A DNA stretch of 64,000 bases, taken from NCBI RefSeq assembly GCF_029227915.1, contig NC_079876.1, positions 21,326,001 to 21,390,000 of the forward strand, in the 5' to 3' direction. Both the position numbers and the translations under genes were made by a program. Origin of the DNA: Hydractinia symbiolongicarpus. Taxonomy: Eukaryota > Cnidaria > Hydrozoa > Anthoathecata > Hydractiniidae. Of this stretch, positions 1 to 14,789 are shown one piece after another. Every line of letters starts with the position of its first letter. The stretch's first letter is position 1. The notes beneath the pieces are model-generated. The model saw only the letters and a list, made by a program, of their open reading frames with translations, had not been told where the DNA came from and searched no databases.

Positions 1-224
1 AATCATTCATTTGTTCATTCATCCATTTATTTATTCATTCGTGAAAAAATCCATATACAGAAGTTTGTGTGGCAAATTTGAGTCGGCCATAAACACGTTG
101 ACTTATTGTTATTTGATTCATTCATTTGTTCATTTATTCGTTCAAAATTTCACATACAGAAATTCGTGTAACCAAGTTTTTTCAAGAATCATTAAGTGAT
201 TCATTAATTATTCCTCACTCCCTC
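1..224. repeat. Anchor segment copy 0, cut by window start (subtype A)
   Basis: This is the right part of the anchor, containing motif copies 3 and 4 only. Private changes include GTGAAAAAATCC (others GTTAAAAAATCC), AGTTTGTGTGGC and CACGTTGAC. It ends in the subtype A form GAATCATTAAGTGATTC followed by CTCACTCCCTC. Confidence 0.9.
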
Positions 225-1034
225 ATTCATTCGTTCCTTCAGCCATTCATTCATTCATTCATTCATTCATTCTGTCATTCATTCATTCATTTATTTATTT
301 ATTCCTTCATTAATTCATTCATTCATTCAATCATTCATTTGTTCATTCATTCATTCATTCAATCATTCATTTGTTCTATCATCCATTCATTCATTTATTC
401 GTTCATTTATTCATTTATTCAATCATTCGCTCATTGATTTATTTTTTCATTCAATCATTTGTTCATTAATTCATTTGTTCATTTATTCATTAATTCATTC
501 ATTCATTCATTCATTCATTCATTCATTAACTTATTCATTTATCCATTCATTCATTCATTCATTTATTCATTTAATTATTCCCTTAATAATTCATTCGATC
601 AATCATTCATTCATTCATTCATTCAATCATTCATTCATTAAATCTTTCATTCATTCATTCATTCATTCAATCATTCATTCAATTATTCATTCTTTTATTC
701 ATTCATTCATTTATTCATTCATTCATTCATGCATTCGTACATTCATCCATTCAGTCATTCATTCATTCATTTATGCATTTATTCATTTCTTCATTATTTC
801 ACTCATTTATCCATTCAATCATTCATTCAATCATTCATTCAATCAATCATTCAATCAATCATTCAATCATTCATTCAATAATTCAATCATTCAATCATTC
901 ATTCAGTCATTTATTCATTTATTCATTTATTCATTTATTCATTTATTCATTTATTCATTAATTCATTCATTCATTCACATATTTCTTCATTCAATCATTT
1001 GTTCATTATGTCATTTGTTCATTCATTTCCTGTA

Positions 1035-1418
1035 ACATTTAGATACACAAATTCGTGTAGCATATAATATTGAGCCATTACGTTATTCACCAATTTTTTC
1101 CTCCTTCAATCAATTATTCGTTCTTCTATTTATTCCGTCATTTATGCAAACATTCATTTGGTTATTCTTTAATTCCTTCATTCAAAAAATCGAATACAAA
1201 ATTTCATAAAGTAAATCTTATTCGACCATTAATTTTTATTAATTTTTTTATCATAAAATTTTTCCCTTGCTTCTTATTTCGTCATTCAATCATTCATTTG
1301 TTCATTCATCCATTTATTTATTCATTCGTTAAAAAATCCATATACAGAAGTTCGTGTGGCAAATTTGAGTCGGCCATAAACACGTTCACTTATTGTTATT
1401 TGATTCATTCATTTGTTC
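1035..1418. repeat. Anchor segment copy 1, 3'-truncated
   Basis: It begins at ACATTTAGATACAC and follows the anchor through motif copy 3 (CAGAAGTTCGTGTGGC). Tetramer sequence replaces motif copy 4 after about 1418. It is the only internal copy lacking motif 4, and the step to the next anchor (982 bp) is the shortest in the array. Confidence 0.9.
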
Positions 1419-2016
1419 ATTCATTCATTCATCAAATCATTCATTTGTTCTTTCATCCATTCATTCATTTATTCGTTCATTTATTTATTTATTCAATCAT
1501 TCGTTCATTGATTTATTTTTTCATTCAATCATTTGTTCATTAATTCATTTGTTCGTTTATTCATTAATTCATTCATTCATTCATTTATTCATTCACTTAT
1601 TCATTTATCCATTCATTCATTTATTCAATCATTCATTCATTCAATCATTCATTCATTAAATCATTCATTCTTTTATTCATTCATTCATTTATTCATTCAT
1701 TCATTCATGCATTCGTACATTCATCCATTCAGTCATTCATTCATTCATTTATGCATTTATTCATTCCTTCATTATTTCACTCATTTATCCATTCAATCAT
1801 TCATTCAATCATTCATTCAATCGTTCATTCAATCAATCATTCAATCATTCATTCAATAATTCAATCATTTAATCATTCATTCAGTCATTTATCAATTAAT
1901 TCATTCATCAATTCATTGATTCATTTATTCATTTATTCATTAATTCATTCATTCATTCACATATTTCTTTATTCAATCATTTGTTCATTAATTCATTTGT
2001 TCATTCATTTCCTCTA

Positions 2017-2493
2017 ACATTTAGATACACAAATTCGTGTAGCATATAATATTGAGCCATTACGTTATTCACCAATTTTTTCCTCCTTCAATCAATTATT
2101 CGTTCTTCTATTTATTCCGTCATTTATGCAAACATTCATTTGGTTATTCTTTAATTCCTTCATTCAAAAAATCGAATACAAAATTTCATAAAGTAAATCT
2201 TATTCGACCATTAATTTTTATTATTTTTTTTATCATAAAATTTTTCCCTTGCTTCTTATTTCGTCATTCAATCATTCATTTGTTCATTCATCCATTTATT
2301 TATTCATTCGTTAAAAAATCCATAAACAGAAGTTCGTGTGGCAAATTTGAGTCGGCCATAAACACGTTCACTTATTGTTATTTGATTCATTCATTTGTTC
2401 ATTTATTCGTTCAAAATTTCACATACAGAAATTCGTGTAACCAAGTTTTTTCAAGAATCATTAAGTGATTCATTAATTATTCCTCACTCCCTC
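2017..2493. repeat. Anchor segment copy 2 (subtype A, reference copy)
   Basis: 477 bp. It has four diverged copies of a ~40 bp motif at 2024-2062, 2173-2213, 2321-2362 and 2421-2463, each of the form ATACAnAAnTTCnTGTnGC followed by a CCATTAA-like end. Private changes are CATAAACAG in motif 3 and TTATTATTTTTTTT before the ATAAAATTTTTC block. Confidence 0.92.
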
Positions 2494-3792
2494 ATTCATT
2501 CGTTCCTTCAGTCATTCATTCATTCATTCTGTCATTCATTCATTCATTCATTCATTCATTTATTTATTTATTCCTTCATTAATTCATTCATTCATCCAAT
2601 CATTCATTTGTTCATTCATTCATTCATTCAATCATTCATTTGTTCTATCATCCATTCATTCATTTATTCGTTCATTTATTCATTTATTCAATCATTCGTT
2701 CATTGATTTATTTTTTCATTCAATCATTTGTTCATTAATTCATTTGTTCATTTATTCATTAATTCATTCATTCATTCATTCATTCACTTATTCATTTATC
2801 CATTCATTCATTCATTCATTTATTCATTTAATTATTCCTTCAATAATTCATTCGATCAATCATTCATTTGTTCATTCATTCATTCATTCAATCATTCATT
2901 TGTTCATTCATCCATTTATTCATTCATTTATTCATTTATTTCATTCATTCATTCATTCATTCATTTATTCAATCATTCATTCATTAAATCATTCATTCAT
3001 TCATTCAATCATTCATTCATTAAATCATTCATTCATTTATTCATTCATTCATTTATTCATTCATTCATTCATGCATTCGTACATTCATCCATTCATTCAT
3101 TCAATCATTCATTTATTTATTCCTTCATTAATTCGTTCATTCATTCAATCATTCATTTGTTCATTCATTCATTCATCAAGTCATTCATTTGTTCTTTCAT
3201 CGATTCATTCATTTAATCGTTCATTTATTTATTTATTCAATCATTCGTTCATTGATTTATTTTTTCATTCAATCATTTGTTCATTAATTCATTTGTTCAT
3301 TTATTCATTAATTCATTCAATCATTTATTCATTAATTCATTTGTTCATTCATTCCTTTATTCATTCATTCATTCAATCATTCATTCTATAAATCACTTAT
3401 TCATTCATTCATTCATTCAATCATTCTTTCATTAAATCATTCATTCATTTATTCATTCATTCATTCATGCATTCGTACATTCATCCATTCAGTCATTCAT
3501 TCATTCATTCATTCATTCATTTATGCATTTATTCATTCCTTCATTATTTCACTCATTTATCCATTCATTCATTCATTCAATCATTCATTCAATCAATCAA
3601 TCATTCATTCAATAATTCAATCATTCAATCATTCATTCAGTCATTTATAAATTAATTCATTCATCAATTCATAAATTCATTTATTCATTTATTCATTTAT
3701 TCATTTATTCATTAATTCATTCATTCATTCATTCACATATTTCTTCATTCAATCATTTGTTCATTAATTCATTTGTTCATTCATTTCCTCTA

Positions 3793-4270
3793 ACATTTAG
3801 ATACACAAATTCGTGTAGCATATAATATTGAGCCATTACGTTATTCACCAATTTTTTCCTCCTTCAATCAATTATTCGTTCTTCTATTTATTCCGTCATT
3901 TATGCAAACATTCATTTGGTTATTCTTTAATTCCTTCATTCAAAAAATCGAATACAAAATTTCATAAAGTAAATCTTATTCGACCATTAATTTTTTATTA
4001 ATTTTTTCATCATAAAATTTTTCCCTTGCTTCATACTTCGTCATTCAATCATTCATTTGTTCATTCATCCATTTATTTATTCATTCGTTAAAAAATCCAT
4101 ATACAGAAGTTCGTGTGGCAAGTTTGAGTCGGCCATAAACACGTTCACTTATTGTTATTTGATTCATTCATTTGTTCATTTATTCGTTCAAAATTTCACA
4201 TACAGAAATTCGTGTAACCAAGTTTTTTCAAGAATCAATAAGTGACTCATTAATTATTCCTCACTCCCTC
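3793..4270. repeat. Anchor segment copy 3 (subtype B)
   Basis: 478 bp. It has the B marks GGCAAGTTTGAG and GAATCAATAAGTG. Private changes are AAGTGACTC, CTTCATACTTCG and a T-to-C change giving TTTTTTCATCATAAAA. Confidence 0.92.
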
Positions 4271-5616
4271 ATTCATTCGTTCCTTCAGTCACTCATCCAT
4301 TCATTCATTCATTCATTCTGTCATTCATTCATTCATTTATTTATTTATTCCTTCATTAATTCATTCATTCATTCAATCATTCATTTGTTCATTCATTCAT
4401 TCATTCAATCATTCATTTGTTCTATCATCCATTCATTCATTTATTCGTTCATTTATTCATTTATTCAATCATTCGTTCATTGATTTATTTTTTCATTCAA
4501 TCATTTGTTCATTAATTCATTTGTTCATTTATTCATTAATTCATTCATTCATTCATTCACTTATTCATTTATCCATTCATTCATTCATTCATTTATTCAT
4601 TTAATTATTCCTTCAATAATTCATTCGATCAATCATTCATTTGTTCATTCATTCATTCATTCAATCATTCATTTGTTCATTCATCCATTTATTCATTCAT
4701 TTATTCATTTATTACATCATTCGTTCATTGATTTATTTATTCATTCAATCATTTGTTCATTAATTCATTTGTTCATTCATTCCTTTATTCAATCATTCAT
4801 TCATTAAATCATTCATTCATTCATTCATTCAATCATTCATTCATTCAATCATTCATTCATTAAATCATTCATTCATTTATTCATTCATTCATTCATGCAT
4901 TCGTACATTCATCCATTCATTAATTCAATCATTCATTTATTTATTCCTTCATTAATTCATTCATTCATTCAATCATTCATTTGTTCATTCATTCATTCAT
5001 CAAATCATTCATTTGTTCTTTCATCCATTCATTCATTTATTCGTTCATTTATTTATTTATTCAATCATTCGTTCATTGATTTATTTTTTCATTCAATCAT
5101 TTGTTCATTAATTCATTTGTTCATTTATTCATTAATTCATTCATTCATTCATTTATTCATTCACTTATTCATTTATCCATTCATTCATTCAATCATTCAT
5201 TTATTAACTCTTTCATTCATTCCTTCATTCAATCATTCATTCATTAAATCATTCATTCTTTTATTCATTCATTCATTTATTCATTCATTCATTCATGCAT
5301 TCGTACATTCATTCATTCAGTCATTCATTCATTCATTTATGCATTTATTCATTCCTTCATTATTTCACTCATTTATCCATTCAATCATTCGTTCAATCAT
5401 TCATTCAATCAATCATTCAATCATTCATTCAATAATTCAATCATTCAATCCTTCATTCAGTCGTATATTAATTAATTCATTCATCAAATTATTGATTCAT
5501 TTATTCATTTATTCATTTATTCATTTATTCATTTATTCATTTATTCATTCATTCATTCACATATTTCTTCATTCAATCATTTGTTTATTAATTCATTTGT
5601 TCATTCATTTCCTGTA

Positions 5617-6094
5617 ACATTTAGATACACAAATTCGTGTAGCATATAATATTGAGCCATTACGTTATTCACCAATTTTTTCCTCATTCAATCAATTATT
5701 CGTTCTTCTATTTATTCCGTCATTTATGCAAACATTTATTTGGTTATTCTATAATTCCTTCATTCAAAAAATCGAATACAAAATTTCACAAAGCAAATCT
5801 TATTCGACCATTAATTTTTCATTAATTTTTTTATCATAAAATTTTTCCCTTGCTTCTTATTTCGTCATTCAATCATTCATTTGTTCATTCATCCATTTAT
5901 TTATTCATTCGTTAAAAAATCCATATACAGAAGTTCGTGTGGCAAATTTGTGTCGGCCATAAACACGTTCACTTATTGTTATTTTATTCATTCATTTGTT
6001 CATTTATTCGTTCAAAATTTCACATACAGAAATTCGTGTAACAAAGTTTTTTCGGGAATCATTAAGTAATTCATTAATTATTCCTCACTCCCTC
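5617..6094. repeat. Anchor segment copy 4 (subtype C)
   Basis: 478 bp. C marks are GGCAAATTTGTGTCGG, AACAAAG, TTTTTTCGGG and TTAAGTAATTC. It shares CACAAAGCAAATC and GTTATTCTATAA with copy 21, suggesting the two belong to one lineage despite lying 34 kb apart. Confidence 0.92.
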
Positions 6095-7300
6095 ATTTAT
6101 TTCTTCGTTCAGTCATTTATCCATTTATCCATTCATTCATTCATTCATTCATTCACTCATTCATTCATTCTGTCATTCATTCATTCATTCTTTTATTCAT
6201 TTATTTATTCCTTCATTAATTCATTCATTCATTCATTCACTCATTTATCCATCCATTCATTCATTCATTCATTCTGTCATTCATTCATTCATCAATTCAT
6301 TCATTCATTCATTCATTCACTCAATCATTCATTCATTCTGTCATTCATTCACTTATTCTTTTATTCATTTATTTATTCCTTCATTAATTCATTCACTCAT
6401 TTATCCATCCATTCATTCATTCATTCATTCTGTCATTCATTCATTCATTATTTCACTCATTTATCCATTCATTCATTTATTCATTCATTTATTCATTTAT
6501 TACATCATTCGTTCATTGATTTATTTATTCATTCAATCATTTGTTCATTAATTCATTTGTTCATTCATTCCTTTATTCATTCATTCATTCAATCATTCAT
6601 TTGTTCATTCATTCATTCATTCATTCAATCATTCATTCATTAAATCTTTCATTCATTCATTCATTCATTCATTCATTCATTCATTCATTCATTCATTCAT
6701 TCATTCATTCATTCATTCAATCATTCATTCATTAAATCATTCATTCTTTTATTCATTCATTCATTTATTCATTCATTCATTCATTTATGCATTCGTACAT
6801 TCATCCATTCAGTCATTCAGTCATTCATTTATGCATTTATTCATTCCTTCATTATTTCACTCATTTATCCATTCAATCATTCATTCAATCATTCATTCAA
6901 TCAATCAATCATTCATTCAATAATTCAATCATTCAATCATTCATTCATTAAATCATTCATTCTTTTATTCATTCATTCATTTATTCATTCATTCATTCAT
7001 TTATGCATTCGTACATTCATCCATTCAGTCATTCATTCATTCATTTATGCATTTATTCATTCCTTCATTATTTCACTCATTTATCCATTCAATCATTCAT
7101 TCAATCATTCATTCAATCAATCAATCATTCATTCAATAATTCAATCATTCAATCATTCATTCAGTCATTTATCAATTAATTTATTCATCACTTCATAAAT
7201 TCATTTATTCATTTATTCATTTATTCATTAATTCATTCATTCACATATTTCTTCATTCAATCATTTGTTCATTAATTCATTTGCTCATTCATTTCCTCTA

Positions 7301-7778
7301 ACATTTAGATACACAAATTCGTGTAGCATATAATATTGAGCCATTACGTTATTCACCAATTTTTTCCTCCTTCAATCAATTATTCGTTCTTCTATTTATT
7401 CCGTCATTTATGCAAACATTCATTTGGTTATTCTTTAATTCCTTCATTCAAAAAATCGAATACAAAATTTCATAAAGTAAATCTTATTCGACCATTAATT
7501 TTTCATTAATTTTTTTATCATAAAATTTTTCCCTTGCTTCTTATTTCGTCATTCAATCATTCATTTGTTCATTCATCCATTTATTTATTCATTCGTTAAA
7601 AAATCCATATACAGAAGTTCGTGTGGCAAATTTGTGTCGGCCATAAACACGTTCACTTATTGTTATTTTATTCATTCATTTGTTCATTTATTCGTTCAAA
7701 ATTTCACATACAGAAATTCGTGTAACAAAGTTTTTTCGGGAATCATTAAGTAATTCATTAATTATTCCTCACTCCCTC
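7301..7778. repeat. Anchor segment copy 5 (subtype C)
   Basis: 478 bp, preceded by TTTGCTCATTC as in copy 7. The interval to the next anchor is a near-copy of the interval after copy 7 and differs by 36 bp (nine tetramers). Confidence 0.92.
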
Positions 7779-8756
7779 ATTTATTTCTTCGTTCAGTCAT
7801 TTATCCATTTATCCATTCATTCATTCATTCATTCATTCATTCATTCATTCATTCATTCACTCATTCATTCATTTTGTCATTCATTCATTCATTCTTTTAT
7901 TCATTTATTTATTCCTTCATTAATTCATTCATTCATTCATTCACTCATTTATCCATCCATTCATTCATTCATTCATTCTGTCATTCATTCATTCATCAAT
8001 TCATTCATTCATTCATTCATTCATTCATTCATTCATTCATTCACTCAATCATTCATTCATTCTGTCATTCATTCACTTATTCTTTTATTCATTTATTTAT
8101 TCCTTCATTAATTCATTCACTCATTTATCCATCCATTCATTCATTCATTCATTCTGTCATTCATTCATTCATTATTTCACTCATTTATCCATTCATTCAT
8201 TTATTCATTCATTTATTCATTTATTACATCATTCGTTCATTGATTTATTTATTCATTCAATCATTTGTTCATTAATTCATTTGTTCATTCATTCCTTTAT
8301 TCATTCATTCATTCAATCATTCATTTGTTCACTCATTCATTCATTCATTCAATCATTCATTCATTAAATCTTTCATTCATTCATTCATTCAATCATTCAT
8401 TCATTAAATCATTCATTCTTTTATTCATTCATTCATTTATTCATTCATTCATTCATTTATGCATTCGTACATTCATCCATTCAGTCATTCATTCATTCAT
8501 TTATGCATTTATTCATTCCTTCATTATTTCACTCATTTATCCATTCAATCATTCATTCAATCATTCATTCAATCAATCAATCATTCATTCAATAATTCAA
8601 TCATTCAATCATTCATTCAGTCATTTATCAATTAATTCATTCATCAATTCATAAATTCATTTATTCATTTATTCATTAATTCATTCATTCATTCATTCAC
8701 ATACTTCTTCATTCAATCATTTGTTCATTAATTCATTTGTTCATTCATTTCCCCTA

Positions 8757-9234
8757 ACATTTAGATACACAAATTCGTGTAGCATATAATATTGAGCCAT
8801 TACGTTATTCACCAATTTTTTCCTCCTTCAATCAATTATTCGTTCTTCTATTTATTCCGTCATTTATGCAAACATTCATTTGGTTATTCTTTAATTCCTT
8901 CATTCAAAAAATCGAATACAAAATTTCATAAAGTAAATCTTATTCGACCATTAATTTTTCATTAATTTTTTTATCATAAAATTTTTCCCTTGCTTCTTAT
9001 TTCGTCATTCAATCATTCATTTGTTCATTCATCCATTTATTTATTCATTCGTTAAAAAATCCATATACAGAAGTTCGTGTGGCAAGTTTGAGTCGGCCAT
9101 AAACACGTTCACTTATTGTTATTTGATTCATTCATTTGTTCATTTATTCGTTCAAAATTTCACATACAGAAATTCGTGTAACCAAGTTTTTTCAAGAATC
9201 AATAAGTGATTCATTAATTATTCCTCACTCCCTC
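8757..9234. repeat. Anchor segment copy 6 (subtype B)
   Basis: 478 bp, preceded by TTTCCCCTAAC, a variant shared with copies 8 and 11 only. Confidence 0.92.
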
Positions 9235-10472
9235 ATTCATTCGTTCCTTCAGTCATTCATCCATTCATTCATTCATTCATTCTGTCATTCATTCATTCAT
9301 TTATTTATTTATTCCTTCATTAATTCATTCATTCATTCATTCAATCATTCATTTGTTCATTCATTCATTTATTTATTCCTTCATTAATTCATTCATTCAT
9401 TCAATCATTCATTTGTTCATTTATTCATTCATCAAATCATTCATTTGTTCTTTCATCCATTCATTCATTTATTCGTTCATTTACTTATTTATTCAATCAT
9501 TCGTTTATTGATTTATTTTTTCATTCAATCATTTGTTCATTAATTCATTTGTTCATTTATTCATTAATTCACTCATTCATGCATTTATTCATTCACTTAT
9601 TCATTTATCCATTCATTCATTCATTCATTCATTCATTATTTCACTCATTTATCCATTCATTCATTTATTCATTCATTTATTCATTTATTACATCATTCGT
9701 TCATTGATTTATTTATTCATTCAATCATTTGTTCATTAATTCATTTGTTCATTCATTCCTTTATTCATTCATTCATTCAATCATTCATTTGTTCATTCAT
9801 TCATTCATTCATTCAATCATTCATTAATTAAATCTTTCATTCATTCATTCATTCATTCATTCATTCATTCATTCATTCATTCATTCATTCAATCATTCAT
9901 TCATTAAATCATTCATTCTTTTATTCATTCATTCATTTATTCATTCATTCATTCATTTATGCATTCGTACATTCATCCATTCAGTCATTCAGTCATTCAT
10001 TTCTGCATTTATTCATTCCTTCATTATTTCACTCATTTATCCATTCAATCATTCATTCAATCATTCATTCAATCAATCAATCATTCATTCAATAATTCAA
10101 TCATTCAATCATTCATTCATTAAATCATTCATTCTTTTATTCATTCATTCATTTATTCATTCATTCATTCATTTATGCATTCGTACATTCATCCATTCAG
10201 TCATTCATTCATTCATTTATGCATTTATTCATTCCTTCATTATTTCACTCATTTATCCATTCAATCATTCATTCAATCATTCATTCAATCAATCAATCAT
10301 TCATTCAATAATTCAATCATTCAATCATTCATTCAGTCATTTATCAATTAATTTATTCATCACTTCATAAATTCATTTATTCATTTATTCATTTATTCAT
10401 TAATTCATTCATTCACATATTTCTTCATTCAATCATTTGTTCATTAATTCATTTGCTCATTCATTTCCTCTA

Positions 10473-10950
10473 ACATTTAGATACACAAATTCGTGTAGCA
10501 TATAATATTGAGCCAATACGTTATTCACCAATTTTTTCCTCCTTCAATCAATTATTCGTTCTTCTATTTATTCCGTCATTTATGCAAACATTCATTTGGT
10601 TATTCTTTAATTCCTTCATTCAAAAAATCGAATACAAAATTTCATAAAGTAAATCTTATTCGACCATTAATTTTTCATTAATTTTTTTATCATAAAATTT
10701 TTCCCTTGCTTCTTATTTCGTCATTCAATCATTCATTTGTTCATTCATCCATTTATTTATTCATTCGTTAAAAAATCCATATACAGAAGTTCGTGTGGCA
10801 AATTTGTGTCGGCCATAAACACGTTCACTTATTGTTATTTTATTCATTCATTTGTTCATTTATTCGTTCAAAATTTCACATACAGAAATTCGTGTAACAA
10901 AGTTTTTTCGGGAATCATTAAGTAATTCATTAATTATTCCTCACTCCCTC
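10473..10950. repeat. Anchor segment copy 7 (subtype C)
   Basis: 478 bp. It differs from copy 5 by the private change GAGCCAATACG (copy 5 GAGCCATTACG). Confidence 0.92.
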
Positions 10951-11964
10951 ATTTATTTCTTCGTTCAGTCATTTATCCATTTATCCATTCATTCATTCAT
11001 TCATTCATTCATTCATTCATTCATTCATTCACTCATTCATTCATTTTGTCATTCATTCATTCATTCTTTTATTCATTTATTTATTCCTTCATTAATTCAT
11101 TCATTCATTCATTCACTCATTTATCCATCCATTCATTCATTCATTCATTCTGTCATTCATTCATTCATCAATTCATTCATTCATTCATTCATTCATTCAT
11201 TCATTCATTCATTCATTCATTCATTCATTCATTCATTCATTCATTCATTCACTCAATCATTCATTCATTCTGTCATTCATTCACTTATTCTTTTATTCAT
11301 TTATTTATTCCTTCATTAATTCATTCACTCATTTATCCATCCATTCATTCATTCATTCATTCTGTCATTCATTCATTCATTATTTCACTCATTTATCCAT
11401 TCATTCATTTATTCATTCATTTATTCATTTATTACATCATTCGTTCATTGATTTATTTATTCATTCAATCATTTGTTCATTAATTCATTTGTTCATTCAT
11501 TCCTTTATTCATTCATTCATTCAATCATTCATTTGTTCACTCATTCATTCATTCATTCAATCATTCATTCATTAAATCTTTCATTCATTCATTCATTCAA
11601 TCATTCATTCATTAAATCATTCATTCTTTTATTCATTCATTCATTTATTCATTCATTCATTCATTTATGCATTCGTACATTCATCCATTCAGTCATTCAT
11701 TCATTCATTTATGCATTTATTCATTCCTTCATTATTTCACTCATTTATCCATTCAATCATTCATTCAATCATTCATTCAATCAATCAATCATTCATTCAA
11801 TAATTCAATCATTCAATCATTCATTCAGTCATTTATCAATTAATTCATTCATCAATTCATAAATTCATTTATTCATTTATTCATTAATTCATTCATTCAT
11901 TCATTCACATACTTCTTCATTCAATCATTTGTTCATTAATTCATTTGTTCATTCATTTCCCCTA

Positions 11965-12442
11965 ACATTTAGATACACAAATTCGTGTAGCATATAATAT
12001 TGAGCCATTACGTTATTCACCAATTTTTTCCTCCTTCAATCAATTATTCGTTCTTCTATTTATTCCGTCATTTATGCAAACATTCATTTGGTTATTCTTT
12101 AATTCCTTCATTCAAAAAATCGAATACAAAATTTCATAAAGTAAATCTTATTCGACCATTAATTTTTCATTAATTTTTTTATCATAAAATTTTTCCCTTG
12201 CTTCTTATTTCGTCATTCAATCATTCATTTGTTCATTCATCCATTTATTTATTCATTCGTTAAAAAATCCATATACAGAAGTTCGTGTGGCAAGTTTGAG
12301 TCGGCCATAAACACGTTCACTTATTGTTATTTGATTCATTCATTTGTTCATTTATTCGTTCAAAATTTCACATACAGAAATTCGTGTAACCAAGTTTTTT
12401 CAAGAATCAATAAGTGATTCATTAATTATTCCTCACTCCCTC
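11965..12442. repeat. Anchor segment copy 8 (subtype B)
   Basis: 478 bp, with the upstream CCCCTAAC variant. It starts a ~7.3 kb block (11965-19272) that resembles the following ~6.7 kb block (19273-25976). Confidence 0.92.
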
Positions 12443-14312
12443 ATTCATTCGTTCCTTCAGTCATTCATCCATTCATTCATTCATTCATTCTGTCATTCAT
12501 TCATTCATTTATTTATTTATTCCTTCATTAATTCATTCATTCATTCATTCAATCATTCATTTGTTCATTCATTCATTTATTTATTCCTTCATTAATTCAT
12601 TCATTCATTCAATCATTCATTTGTTCATTTATTCATTCATCAAATCATTCATTTGTTCTTTCATCCATTCATTCATTTATTCGTTCATTTACTTATTTAT
12701 TCAATCATTCGTTTATTGATTTATTTTTTCATTCAATCATTTGTTCATTAATTCATTTGTTCATTTATTCATTAATTCACTCATTCATGCATTTATTCAT
12801 TCACTTATTCATTTATCCATTCATTCATTCATTCATTCATTCAATCATTCATTCATTAAGTCATTCATTCATTTATTCATTCATTCATTCATGCATTCGT
12901 ACATTCATCCATTCATTCATTCAATCATTCATTTATTTATTCCTTCATTAATTCATTCATTCATTCAATCATTCATTTGTTCATTCATTCATTCATCAAA
13001 TCATTCATTTGTTCTTTCATCCATTCATTCATTTATTCGTTCATTTATTTATTTATTCAATCATTCGCTCATTGATTTATTTTTTCATTCAATCATTTGT
13101 TCATTAATTCATTTGTTCATTTATTCATTAATTCATTCATTTATTCATTTATTCATTCACTTATTCATTTATCCATTCATTCATTCATTCATTCAATCAT
13201 TCATTCATTAAATCATTCATTTATTCATTCATTCAATCATTCATTCATTAAATCATTCATTCTTTTATTCATTTATTCATTTATTCATTCATTCATTCAT
13301 GCATTCGTACATTCATCCATTCAGTCATTCAATCATTCATTTGTTCTATCATCCATTCATTCATTTATTCGTTCATTTATTCATTTATTCAATCATTCGT
13401 TCATTGATTTATTTTATCATTCAATCATTTGTTCATTAATTCATTTGTTTATTTATTCATTAATTCAATCATTCATTCATTCACTTATTCATTTATCCAT
13501 TCATTCATTCATTCATTCATTTATTCATTTAATTTTTCCTTCAATAATTCATTCGATCAATCATTCATTCATTCATTCATTCATTCATTCATTCATTCAT
13601 TCATTCATTCATTCATTCATTCATTCATTCATTCATTCATTCAATCATTCATTTATTTATTTATTCCTTCATTCATTCATTCATTCATTCATTCATTCAT
13701 TCATTCATTCATTCATTCATTCATTCATTCATTGATTCACTCAATCATTCATTCATTCATTCTGTCATTCATTCATTTATTCTTTTATTCATTTATTTAT
13801 TCCTTCATTAATTCATTCATTCATTCATTCACTCATTTATCCATCCATTCATTCATTCATTCATTCTGTCATTCATTCATTCATTCATTCTTTCATTTAT
13901 TCATTCATTCATTAAATCATTCATTCATTCATTCATTCAATCATTCATTCATTAAATCATTCATTCTTTTATTCATTCATTCATTTATTCATTCATTCAT
14001 TCATGCATTCGTACATTCATCCATTCAGTCATTTATTCATTCATTTATGCATTTATTCATTCCTTCATTATTTCACTCATTTATCCATTCAATCATTCAT
14101 TCAATCATTCATTCAATCGTTCATTCAATCAATCATTCAATCATTCATTCAATAATTCAATCATTTAATCATTCATTTAGTCATTTATCAATTAATTCAT
14201 TCATCAATTCATTGATTCATTTATTCATTTATTCATTAATTCATTCATTCATTCACATATTTCTTTATTCAATCATTTGTTCATTAATTCATTTGTTCAT
14301 TCATTTCCTCTA

Positions 14313-14789
14313 ACATTTAGATACAGAAATTCGTGTAGCATATAATATTGAGCCATTACGTTATTCACCAATTTTTTCCTCCTTCAATCAATTATTCGTT
14401 CTTCTATTTATTCCGTCATTTATGCAAACATTCATTTGGTTATTCTTTAATTCCTTCATTCAAAAAATCGAATACAAAATTTCATAAAGTAAATCTTATT
14501 CGACCATTAATTTTTATTAATTTTTTTATCATAAAATTTTTCCATTGCTTCTTATTTCGTCATTCAATCATTCATTTGTTCATTCATCCATTTATTTATT
14601 CATTCGTTAAAAAATCCATATACAGAAGTTCGTGTGGCAAATTTGAGTCGGCCATAAACACGTTCACTTATTGTTATTTGATTCATTCATTTGTTCATTT
14701 ATTCGTTCAAAATTTCACATACAGAAATTCGTGTAACCAAGTTTTTTCAAGAATCATTAAGTGATTCATTAATTATTCCTCACTCCCTC
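14313..14789. repeat. Anchor segment copy 9 (subtype A)
   Basis: 477 bp. It carries GATACAGAAATTCGTG in motif 1 (others GATACACAAATTCGTG), a change shared with copy 12, and TTTTTCCATTGC instead of TTTTTCCCTTGC. Confidence 0.92.

Noticed and set aside
14348-14764. A 138-codon frame crossing the non-tetrameric anchor, open in most subtype A copies
   Set aside because: It begins at TTG without an ATG, is broken by the one-base difference in subtype B and C anchors, and shows no codon-position pattern; open only because the DNA is poor in TAA/TAG/TGA on this strand.
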